Below the pieces are notes generated by a model that had not been told where the DNA came from, did not search any database, and saw nothing but the letters and a program-made list of their open reading frames with translations. Positions 16,755-23,686 of a stretch of 38,412 nt of DNA are shown here, one piece after another. The position numbers were made by a program, and so were the translations under genes. Origin of the DNA: Candidatus Zixiibacteriota bacterium (GTDB lineage Bacteria; Zixibacteria; MSB-5A5; GN15; FEB-12); the NCBI GenBank assembly GCA_024280215.1, contig JAJRQO010000016.1, forward strand, positions 1-38,412, given 5' to 3'. The stretch's first letter is position 1, and each line of letters begins with the position of its first letter.

Positions 16755-16783
16755 AATATAGGCAGTTTATTATAGCATGTCAA
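16755..16783 (-). promoter_or_regulatory. Strong sigma-70-type promoter for tRNA-Leu and probably tig
   Basis: On the minus strand, consensus TTGACA (16783-16778), 17 bp, TATATT (16760-16755). The expected start point is about 7 bp before the tRNA. There is no clear terminator between the tRNA and tig. Confidence 0.75.
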
Positions 16784-16875
16784 GATAAGGATGTAAGAGT
16801 TTTGTGTAGTTTTTTTGATTTTAGAAAGTTGTCAAATTTAAGCTATTTTTGGGAACAATCGCAATTTTTATACTG

Positions 16876-16905
16876 TTGAAGAAAGTAATAGAATTCTGTT
16901 ATAAA
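16876..16905 (+). promoter_or_regulatory. Sigma-70-type promoter of the DinB-like gene
   Basis: TTGAAG (16876-16881), 18 bp, TATAAA (16900-16905). The ATG follows 22 bp after the -10, so the leader is very short. Confidence 0.55.
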
Positions 16906-16927
16906 ATTTGACAAAACTGGAGTGAGC

Positions 16928-17410
16928 ATGGAACAAGCTAAAAAAGTCATTATTGAGACTTTTAACACTAATAATTACCTTATTACAAAAGCCCTTGAAG
17001 ATGTTTCTGATGAGAACTTTTTTAAACGTCCGAACGAGACCACCAATCCAATACATTTTTTGCTGGGGCATTTGACCCACTATCGCTACCAAATTGCTAA
17101 AATATTTGGTCATAAAGAAGAATTTCAACACTCAAAATTATATGCTATGGGTGAAAAAATTGGTAAAAACTCACAATATCCATCTGCTGATGAGCTCAAA
17201 GCGGAATGGCAAAAAATTACTGATGCGATGAAAACATATTTGGAAAATGCTGATACAGAAATCTTGTCAAAAGAGACTCCCAAAAAACATCCGATTGGTG
17301 AACAAAATGTGATTGGGACACTTCAGTTTTTGTTTTTCCACGAAGCGTATCATCTCGGGCAGATTTGTATTGTTCGAAGATTTCATGGTTATGAAGGCAT
17401 TATCGGCTAA
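16928..17410 (+). CDS. DinB/YfiT-like four-helix metal-binding protein
   Basis: A 160-residue protein of the DinB superfamily: four-helix bundles that bind a divalent metal with three His and include thiol transferases and damage-induced proteins of unknown role. The expected ligands are His48 (GHLTHYR), His138 and His142 (FFHEAYHLGQI). The start is ATG 16928, with GGAG five bases upstream; a GTG six bases earlier overlaps that binding site and is unlikely. It is monocistronic, with its own promoter and a strong terminator. The true substrate is unknown, and the name DinB here does not mean DNA polymerase IV. Confidence 0.85.
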   Translation: MEQAKKVIIETFNTNNYLITKALEDVSDENFFKRPNETTNPIHFLLGHLTHYRYQIAKIFGHKEEFQHSKLYAMGEKIGKNSQYPSADELKAEWQKITDAMKTYLENADTEILSKETPKKHPIGEQNVIGTLQFLFFHEAYHLGQICIVRRFHGYEGIIG

Positions 17411-17442
17411 AAAACAAACCTCCTCCCCTTATTTATATATGA

Positions 17443-17469
17443 GGGCTTCAGAGATGAAGCCCTTTTTTT
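17443..17469 (+). terminator. Rho-independent terminator of the DinB-like gene
   Basis: GGGCTTCA, loop GAGA, TGAAGCCC followed by seven T. The T-run overlaps the stop codon of the convergent tetR gene. Confidence 0.9.
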
Positions 17470-18127
17470 ATGCTCGGATGCCGTCGAATAAAAATGTTAT
17501 CAGATATTCTTCGGTATCTTTGAGTGGCATTCGTTTCTCGGTATATTGTCTACGCAAAAGCCCTTCAATAATAAGCGACACTAAATAACCAGTCAATTCC
17601 ACCTCTACATCACCACGTATCTCTCCTGTTTTGACACCACGCTCGATAATTTCATTTACATAAGATTTGAAATGCCTCGCTAAATCAATACCCTCGATAA
17701 CAACGGTTGAGTGGTTCATCGATGAACTGACATAGAGGAAAAACCGTTCTTCATCATGAAAGAGTCGAGAGTTTAACACCAGTGCTTGGTAGAGATACAA
17801 GAGCCTGTCTTTTGCCATGACCGAGGTTTCGAGTTTTCTTATTTCTGCAACCCATTTAACCAAAAAATCATCAAAGATTAGAATAACAAATTCAAAAAGA
17901 TGTGATTTTGATGGAAAGTATTGAAAAAATGAGCCTTTGGAAATCGATGATTTATCGCAGACCATGTCAACCGATAAGCCATCGTAGCCATACTCAGCAA
18001 ACAGAGAAACAGCGGTCTGGTATATCCGATTTTTCTTTTCAGATGTAAGCCGTCTGAAAGTATCGAAAATGACTTTTCGTTCGACCAGTTCGGCTATGAT
18101 ATTTTCATCTAAGAGTAAGTTTCTCAT
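17468..18127 (-). CDS. TetR-family transcriptional regulator
   Basis: A 219-residue regulator. After about 27 extra N-terminal residues comes a TetR helix-turn-helix (KKNRIYQTAVSLFAEYGYDGLSVDMVC, then SISKGSFFQYFPSKSHLF). The helical C-terminal ligand and dimer domain is not diagnostic. It is divergent from ino1. The 356-bp intergenic region contains a palindrome, ATGACT-ATTC-AGTCAT, of the TetR operator type, at the predicted start point of a minus-strand promoter for this gene. Autoregulation is therefore likely, and an effect on ino1 possible. The ligand is unknown. The long leader includes the 140-bp palindromic repeat. Confidence 0.88.
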   Translation of the reverse strand: MRNLLLDENIIAELVERKVIFDTFRRLTSEKKNRIYQTAVSLFAEYGYDGLSVDMVCDKSSISKGSFFQYFPSKSHLFEFVILIFDDFLVKWVAEIRKLETSVMAKDRLLYLYQALVLNSRLFHDEERFFLYVSSSMNHSTVVIEGIDLARHFKSYVNEIIERGVKTGEIRGDVEVELTGYLVSLIIEGLLRRQYTEKRMPLKDTEEYLITFLFDGIRA

Positions 18128-18142
18128 ATTTTCTTTCTTTTT

Positions 18143-18282
18143 GTCGGGTTCCGATTCTAAAATTATAATTGCGAGAAACCCGATAATGTATTTCTAAAAC
18201 GCACAATTCAGCAATATCAAAGAGTTGTCGGGTTTCTCGATTTTGAAATCTAACGATTTCATACCAACGGAACCCGACCTAC
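18143..18282. repeat. 140-bp BIME-like palindromic element (includes GTAG element 7)
   Basis: The outer arms GTCGGGTTCCG (18143-18153) and CGGAACCCGAC (18268-18278) are perfect complements. The inner arms CGAGAAACCCGA (18172-18183) and TCGGGTTTCTCG (18228-18239) are also perfect complements. CTAC follows the right outer arm at 18279-18282. Each half also pairs within itself (GTCGGGTT with AACCCGA), as in paired REP elements. Confidence 0.7.
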
Positions 18283-18349
18283 AATGCCACACACCCCTTA
18301 ATTCCCTCTTTTTAGAGGGAGAACAAAGCATAAGAATATTTTTCCTATG

Positions 18350-18365
18350 ATGACTATTCAGTCAT
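18350..18365. promoter_or_regulatory. Candidate TetR operator
   Basis: A perfect palindrome, ATGACT-ATTC-AGTCAT (16 bp), on the expected start point of the tetR promoter and about 38 bp upstream of the ino1 -35. Confidence 0.55.
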
Positions 18366-18367
18366 AT

Positions 18368-18395
18368 AATATATACTATTTATCTAAATATGCAA
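18368..18395 (-). promoter_or_regulatory. Candidate tetR promoter
   Basis: On the minus strand, TTGCAT (18395-18390), 16 bp, TATATT (18373-18368), immediately followed by the palindromic operator. Confidence 0.45.
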
Positions 18396-18402
18396 TTAGA
18401 AT

Positions 18403-18431
18403 TTGACACAGACTAAAGGCTGATTTATGTT
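18403..18431 (+). promoter_or_regulatory. Sigma-70-type promoter of ino1
   Basis: Consensus TTGACA (18403-18408), 17 bp, TATGTT (18426-18431). Its -10 covers the ATG at 18427, which rules that codon out as the start and supports ATG 18484. Confidence 0.65.
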
Positions 18432-18483
18432 ATTTAGTGAATGTAAGATAACAACTGTTTATTATAAATTGAAAGGATTTACA

Positions 18484-19680
18484 ATGGGTAAAATTAGAGT
18501 TGGTATTATCGGCGTTGGTAACTGTGCTTCTTCTTTAGTACAGGGCGTTGAGTACTACAAAAAAGTTAGAGATGATGAAACTGTCCCGGGGTTAATGCAT
18601 GTAAACTTAGGCGGATACCATATCAAAGATATCGAGTTTTCTTGTGCGATTGACGTTGATAAAAACAAAGTTGGAAAAGATTTATCTGATGCGATTTACA
18701 CAAAACCTAACAACACCGTGAAGTTTTGTAAAGTTCCAAAGTCGGGTGTTAAAGTGCAACGCGGTATGACACACGATGGCTTAGGTTTTTATCTTTCACA
18801 AATCATAGACAAAGCTCCAGGCGATACTGTTGATATTGTGAAACTTTTAAAATCTACAAAAACTGATGTGGTCATCAACTACTTACCTGTTGGATCTGAA
18901 GAAGCTACAAAATGGTATGTCGAACAGATTTTAGAAGCTGGTTGTGGGTTTGTAAACTGTATCCCTGTCTTTATTGCCAAAGAACCATACTGGCAAAAAC
19001 GTTTCAAAGAAAAAGGTCTTCCAATTATTGGTGATGATATTAAATCACAAGTTGGTGCTACAATTGCTCACCGTGTCATGACCCGTTTGTTTATCGACCG
19101 TGGTGTAAAATTAGAACGTACATCCCAGCTTAATGTTGGTGGTAACACCGATTTCTTAAACATGCTCGAACGCTCCCGTTTGGAATCTAAAAAGATTTCT
19201 AAAACTTCTGCGGTTACATCGATGCTTGACTACGACATAGGCAAAAAGAATATCCATATCGGACCTTCTGATTATGTTGAATGGTTAGATGATCGCAAAT
19301 GGGCATATATCCGTATGGAAGGTCGCACCTTTGGTGATGTTCCTTTGAATATTGAAATGAAAATGGAAGTTTGGGATTCTCCAAACTCAGCAGGTGTGGT
19401 TATTGATGCCCTTCGTTGTATCAAACTTGCGATGGACAACAATATTTCTGGTCCATTGATTGAACCATCATCATATTTCAAAAAATCACCACCAGTTCAG
19501 ATTCCTGATGATGAAGCTCGTCGTTTAACTGAAGAGTTTATCACTAAAAATGGCTGGAAACAAAACACAACCAAAAAAGCAGTGAAAAAAACAGCTAAAA
19601 AGAACGTTAAAAAAGCTCCTGCTAAGAAAAAAGTCGCTAAAAAAACTGCAAAAAAACGAGTAGTTAAGAAGAAAAAGTAG
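18484..19680 (+). CDS. ino1: Inositol-3-phosphate synthase with lysine-rich C-terminal tail
   Basis: NAD-dependent conversion of glucose 6-phosphate to inositol phosphate, the first step of inositol synthesis. The NAD-binding loop [12 protein letters not shown] is near residues 7-18. Also visible are [45 protein letters not shown] and an active-site Lys-rich segment in [15 protein letters not shown], as in archaeal and actinobacterial Ino1. I start it at ATG 18484 with AAAGGA upstream; an ATG at 18427 lies in the promoter. The enzyme core ends near residue 360. The last 38 residues contain 19 Lys and 1 Arg in [10 protein letters not shown]-like repeats, resembling histone H1 or AlgP tails, which Ino1 proteins normally lack. 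The frame is open through the tail, but the A-runs could cause sequencing slips. Confidence 0.93.
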   Translation: MGKIRVGIIGVGNCASSLVQGVEYYKKVRDDETVPGLMHVNLGGYHIKDIEFSCAIDVDKNKVGKDLSDAIYTKPNNTVKFCKVPKSGVKVQRGMTHDGLGFYLSQIIDKAPGDTVDIVKLLKSTKTDVVINYLPVGSEEATKWYVEQILEAGCGFVNCIPVFIAKEPYWQKRFKEKGLPIIGDDIKSQVGATIAHRVMTRLFIDRGVKLERTSQLNVGGNTDFLNMLERSRLESKKISKTSAVTSMLDYDIGKKNIHIGPSDYVEWLDDRKWAYIRMEGRTFGDVPLNIEMKMEVWDSPNSAGVVIDALRCIKLAMDNNISGPLIEPSSYFKKSPPVQIPDDEARRLTEEFITKNGWKQNTTKKAVKKTAKKNVKKAPAKKKVAKKTAKKRVVKKKK

Positions 19681-19710
19681 TTTTTTAAAATATAGTGTTT
19701 CCGTATTATT

Positions 19711-19744
19711 AAACCGATGATAATGAATATCATCGGTTTTTTTA
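19711..19744 (+). terminator. Rho-independent terminator after ino1
   Basis: AAACCGATGATA, loop ATGAA, TATCATCGGTTT (12 bp) running into a T-run to 19743. It contains the upstream in-frame ATG of tmk, which is therefore not the start. Confidence 0.9.
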
Positions 19745-19755
19745 TTAGGGACAAC

Positions 19756-20385
19756 ATGACAAAAAGTAAGCAAAAACCGCTATTTATTACATTTGAAGGT
19801 ATTGATGGTTGTGGTAAAAGTACTCAAGCTGTAATGGTGTACAAATTATTGCAATCACAAGGCTATAAAGTTAAACTTCTCAGAGAACCAGGCTCAACCG
19901 CTGTCTCTGAGAAAATTCGAGATATTCTTTTAGATAAAAACTCTAAGATATCAGACATTACCGAACTTCTTTTATATGAAGCTGCCCGTTCTGAAATCAC
20001 CGCACAGGAAATTCAACCTGCATTAAAAAGTGGAACAATAGTGCTGTGTGACCGTTTTTATGATAGTACAACCGCCTATCAGGGGTATGGACGGAAACTC
20101 GATATCCGTATGGTAAAGTCGCTGCATAAAGTAGCCGCTTTAGGAATCGTGCCTGACTTGACATTAGTGTTTGACGTTGATATTCCGACGGCATTTTCAC
20201 GTCGTGGCAAAAACCTCGACAGGTTGGAATCGCAATCAAAAGCATTTTTTATTCGTGTTCGGGCTGGATTTATGGAAATCGCTCGTAAAGAACGAAGACG
20301 GGTCAAACGGATCGATGCAGCTCAACCAATCGATAAAGTTTTTGATGATGTAAAGAAACAGCTTTCTAAAAAATTAAAAATATGA
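19756..20385 (+). CDS. tmk: Thymidylate kinase
   Basis: Phosphorylates dTMP to dTDP for DNA synthesis. The P-loop is FEGIDGCGKST, the DR motif is CDRFYDST, and the LID region is RRGKNLDRLESQ. I start it at ATG 19756 (210 residues, family-typical); an earlier ATG at 19717 lies in the ino1 terminator. The final ATGA overlaps the start of the S41 protease gene, which indicates translational coupling in a six-gene operon running to 26179. Confidence 0.95.
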   Translation: MTKSKQKPLFITFEGIDGCGKSTQAVMVYKLLQSQGYKVKLLREPGSTAVSEKIRDILLDKNSKISDITELLLYEAARSEITAQEIQPALKSGTIVLCDRFYDSTTAYQGYGRKLDIRMVKSLHKVAALGIVPDLTLVFDVDIPTAFSRRGKNLDRLESQSKAFFIRVRAGFMEIARKERRRVKRIDAAQPIDKVFDDVKKQLSKKLKI

Positions 20386-21959
20386 ACGACTCATCTGGAT
20401 TTAACCGAAAATCATTTTTTCTCGCTATCCTATTCTCGCTGATTCTGCTTTTGTCTGCGGGAATGATTTCTATTTATATTTTAGCTGATAAAAGTATTAA
20501 AGAAATCCAAATTCTTTCTAATGTTTTCGAAGCGATTGATAAAAATTATCATGAAGAAGTTGATTGGGATGTTTTGGTTTCAAATGCCCGAGATGCGATG
20601 TTTTCAAATTTAGACAGATACTCAAGTTATTACCAACATCAGCAGTTTGAACAGCTTGATGAAGAGATGACTGGTAGTTACACTGGAATTGGCATTTCAG
20701 TGCTTTCGCATGAGCAAGGGTTACTGGTTATGTCAGTTCGTGAAAATGGTCCCGCATATGAAGTGGGGCTTTTGACTGGTGATATTATTATCAAAGCTGA
20801 TTCTACCGAATTAACGAATCTGAACACAACACACTCATCTATTCTTTTGAGAGGTAAAGAAAACACATCCGTTGAGATAGAAGTCTTCCGACCATCTTCA
20901 AATGAGACATTTTCACTCTCAATAACTCGCAAAAAGATAGATTTTGTACATATTCCATTTGCTGGCTACACAAAAGATTCTCTCGTATATATTCGCTTAT
21001 TAGATTTTGATTTTGGAGCCACTGCAGATTTAGAAGCGGCCTTGGATTCATTAGTTTTACAATCAGATAGAAAACCAAAAGGTGTTATTTTAGATTTACA
21101 AGGGAACCCTGGCGGACTTTTTTCTGAAGCTCGAGAAACAGCCAATCTCTTTTTGGATGAAGGGGTCATGATAGTTGCCACTGATGGACGCTCCACTTGG
21201 AAAGATGTAGCCTATTATTCTACTGATAAAGATATTATTGCTGGTTTACCTCTTGCGATTTTAGTTGATCAAGGTTCTGCCTCTTCATCGGAGATTGTTT
21301 CGGGAGCATTGCAAACTGCAGGACGAGCTATTTTGGTCGGTGATACGACCTTTGGTAAAGGCTTAGTACAAGGGTTTGTGCAATTTCCAAATGGAGATGG
21401 GGTCAAGTTGACTATTTCTCGTTATTACTTTGCTGACTCTACTTATTTAAATGATTTTGATTCGACGCTCAATGAAATCGGCCATGGCTTAGTACCTGAT
21501 TATTTTTTCAAAAAAAACAGATACAATTATTTCACCCGAGAGATAGAAAATAGTTTTCTACTCAGTAAATTTGCCGCTATTCATCAGGATGCACTAATAA
21601 ATGATTATTCGGATAATAAGTTGGTTGATAATTGGGTAGAACAATTTCATTCGTATGTAACCTCACAAGAGACTGAAATTTTTTCTTACCGTACTGAGCT
21701 TGCTCGACTCTTAACAGAAATTACTGTAAAAGAAAAACTCTCCAATCAGACAAAAAAGGCAACTGATGAACTTTTGCAAAAGTCTAAAAGTTTTGATAAA
21801 AACAATTTCAAAAGTAATGCCCAATATATAAAAAATAGATTGATTCAAATAGCCACTCAAAGAAAATCAGGTGAATACCAGATGTATAACGATGTTCTTT
21901 TACACACAAGAAAAGAAATCGGTTTTGCCTCACAACTATTATTGGAGACAAAACTTTGA
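20382..21959 (+). CDS. S41 carboxy-terminal processing protease
   Basis: A membrane-anchored periplasmic serine protease of the CtpA/Prc family that trims or degrades envelope proteins. One N-terminal signal-anchor helix (about 11-34) is followed by a PDZ domain (about 95-175, GSYTGIGISV to RGKENTSVEIEVFRP) and the peptidase core. The Ser/Lys dyad is Ser301 in GSASSSE and Lys326 in TTFGKG, spaced by 25 residues as in E. coli Prc. A C-terminal charged helical region of about 150 residues follows. It overlaps tmk by 4 bp and the transporter gene by 4 bp. Confidence 0.93.
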   Translation: MNDSSGFNRKSFFLAILFSLILLLSAGMISIYILADKSIKEIQILSNVFEAIDKNYHEEVDWDVLVSNARDAMFSNLDRYSSYYQHQQFEQLDEEMTGSYTGIGISVLSHEQGLLVMSVRENGPAYEVGLLTGDIIIKADSTELTNLNTTHSSILLRGKENTSVEIEVFRPSSNETFSLSITRKKIDFVHIPFAGYTKDSLVYIRLLDFDFGATADLEAALDSLVLQSDRKPKGVILDLQGNPGGLFSEARETANLFLDEGVMIVATDGRSTWKDVAYYSTDKDIIAGLPLAILVDQGSASSSEIVSGALQTAGRAILVGDTTFGKGLVQGFVQFPNGDGVKLTISRYYFADSTYLNDFDSTLNEIGHGLVPDYFFKKNRYNYFTREIENSFLLSKFAAIHQDALINDYSDNKLVDNWVEQFHSYVTSQETEIFSYRTELARLLTEITVKEKLSNQTKKATDELLQKSKSFDKNNFKSNAQYIKNRLIQIATQRKSGEYQMYNDVLLHTRKEIGFASQLLLETKL

Positions 21960-22720
21960 TTCCTCCAATGTTTATATATGTGCTTTGTGGACTGACTGCG
22001 GGAATGCTTGGGGGTTATCTCGGCTTGGGGGGTGGTATAATCATGGTACCATTTCTTACTATTGCTGCTGGCTTGGATATTAAAGTTGCAGTGCCTGTTT
22101 CGGTGACGGCAACGGTGGTCACATCAATTGCATCATCAAATGAATACCTCAAAAAAGGGATGGTCGATTTAGAACTGTCAATAATTTTAGCACTCTTTAT
22201 GGTCATTGGAACAATTACTGGCTCATCACTCTCACCATATATCCCAAGCGAATATATTCAAATGGTCTTAACAATTGTCGTACTATATACTGCTGTTTCA
22301 CTATTGAAAAGCAAAAACAATGTATCTAAACAAATTGTTGATAGAAACAAAAATATCATGCTGGCAGCAATCATTGCTATATTTACTGGAGTTCTTTCGG
22401 GATTGGTAGGTATTGGTGGCGGTGTAATTATTGTACCTGTTTTGTATCTGTTAATTGGGCTTCCACTGTCAACTTCACGGGGAACCTCATCGCTGATGAT
22501 TGGTTTCTCTGCTTCGGCGGCATCGATTGTTTATTTTCTTAATGACCAAATTGATTTTCAGATTGTAACTGGTGTAATAATTGGTATTATTATTGATGGA
22601 AAACTTGGCGGAAAACTTGGAGCTATTGCTAAACCAAAAATTGTAAAAATAATTTTCTTTATAGTTCTTGTTTATGTTGCGATTAAATTGGCTTATAAAC
22701 CATTAATGGACATTTTATGA
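21956..22720 (+). CDS. TauE/SafE (TSUP) family membrane transporter
   Basis: A 254-residue integral membrane protein with two related halves, each beginning with a Gly-rich motif: GYLGLGGGIIMVPFL and GLVGIGGGVIIVPVLYL. That is the hallmark of TSUP anion exporters (sulfite, sulfoacetate and relatives). About eight hydrophobic segments are visible. It starts at TTG overlapping the protease stop codon, with GGAG nine bases upstream; ATG 21968 would lack a binding site. The next gene, a small membrane protein, overlaps by 4 bp. The substrate is unknown. Confidence 0.88.
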   Translation: MIPPMFIYVLCGLTAGMLGGYLGLGGGIIMVPFLTIAAGLDIKVAVPVSVTATVVTSIASSNEYLKKGMVDLELSIILALFMVIGTITGSSLSPYIPSEYIQMVLTIVVLYTAVSLLKSKNNVSKQIVDRNKNIMLAAIIAIFTGVLSGLVGIGGGVIIVPVLYLLIGLPLSTSRGTSSLMIGFSASAASIVYFLNDQIDFQIVTGVIIGIIIDGKLGGKLGAIAKPKIVKIIFFIVLVYVAIKLAYKPLMDIL

Positions 22721-23001
22721 ATGAACCTGCAATAGATTCTACATTACTCATAAAACTACAAACATATAGCTGGTATTTTCTGCTTATTTATTTTATAGTT
22801 GCGGTTTGCCTTTATATCGTTGGAATTCAACTACCTGTAAACCTTGGCATGATAGGAGTATTGATTGTTTTAGGACTCACATTGATTAAATTGATTTTAA
22901 TTGCTGAACAGTTTCGAAAAATAAAACAGATAAGAATTACATATATCGCATATGGACTGCTTTTAATAGTTAGTATAACAATATTACTTAGGTTACTATA
23001 A
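22717..23001 (+). CDS. Small three-helix membrane protein (possibly DUF1634-like)
   Basis: A 94-residue protein with three hydrophobic segments (about 18-36, 43-63 and 74-93) and a basic loop between the second and third (EQFRKIKQIR). It is coupled by ATGA to the TSUP gene. DUF1634 proteins, short three-helix proteins that usually sit next to TSUP transporters, share this pattern and context. The match is by layout more than sequence, so the call is tentative. It may be an accessory subunit of the transporter. Confidence 0.65.
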   Translation: MNEPAIDSTLLIKLQTYSWYFLLIYFIVAVCLYIVGIQLPVNLGMIGVLIVLGLTLIKLILIAEQFRKIKQIRITYIAYGLLLIVSITILLRLL

Positions 23002-23654
23002 TGAAAACAGCAATATTTTCAGATTTTGATGGTACGATCTCTTTAAAAGATGTCGGTTATTCTCTTTTCCATTTTTTCTCAGATGGTAAAAATGATGCTC
23101 TTCTCCCTGCTTGGAAATCAGGTGAGATGTCAACCCGTGATTGTCTCTTGGCAGAAGCAGAGATGGTCAATGCGACCCCAGAAGAGATTTATGCCTTCAT
23201 TGATAAAATTGGTATAGATATGGCATTCCCAAAACTCTTAACAATTTGCCAAGAAAAATCTATTCCATTAAAAATCCTCTCGGATGGATTAGATGTCTAT
23301 ATCAAATATCTTTTGGAAAAAGAGGGGCTTGGTGGTCTTGATTTTTTAGCTAATCATGCTGAGCTTGTCAACAATACTATTGAGATTTCATTTCAACATA
23401 CCAATAAAGAATGTAAAAGCTGTGGCATCTGTAAAGGTGAGATACTACGTGAATTTCGAGAGAACCATGACGAACCATATCAGATAGTTTTTATCGGAGA
23501 TGGCTATTCCGATGTTTGTGCTGCCAAAGAAGCTGATATTTTATTTGCTAAAAAAGATTTAAAAGAATATTGTACTAATAACGATATTAAATTTATTCCT
23601 TATGATAATTTTAATGAAATCATAACTGAATTAAAACAAAGAGATATTATATAA
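23001..23654 (+). CDS. HAD-superfamily phosphatase, MtnX/SerB-like
   Basis: A 217-residue HAD-IB phosphatase. Motif I is FSDFDGT (nucleophile Asp8, general acid Asp10), motif II is in KILSDG, and motif IV is IGDGYSD (166-171). The triple-Cys segment CKSCGICKGE (Cys138, 141, 144) is typical of the MtnX group (methionine-salvage phosphatase) and its relatives. No methionine-salvage partner is nearby, although SpeE in this genome makes methylthioadenosine. It overlaps the preceding stop codon (TAATG). GmhB, the heptose phosphatase, is a different HAD type. The substrate is unproven. Confidence 0.82.
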   Translation: MKTAIFSDFDGTISLKDVGYSLFHFFSDGKNDALLPAWKSGEMSTRDCLLAEAEMVNATPEEIYAFIDKIGIDMAFPKLLTICQEKSIPLKILSDGLDVYIKYLLEKEGLGGLDFLANHAELVNNTIEISFQHTNKECKSCGICKGEILREFRENHDEPYQIVFIGDGYSDVCAAKEADILFAKKDLKEYCTNNDIKFIPYDNFNEIITELKQRDII

Positions 23655-23686
23655 CAACCAGAGCTTATTAAAGAAAATAGGAACCG

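Noticed and set aside
16922-16930. GTG 16922 as the start of the DinB-like gene
   Set aside because: The G of GTG is the last base of the GGAG binding site. ATG 16928 is correctly spaced.
18427-18483. ATG 18427 as the start of ino1
   Set aside because: It lies in the -10 of a consensus promoter. ATG 18484 has AAAGGA and matches the family N-terminus.
23001-23654. GmhB heptose bisphosphate phosphatase
   Set aside because: The Cys pattern and HAD cap match the MtnX/SerB-like type, not the GmhB zinc-loop type, despite gmhA being in the window.
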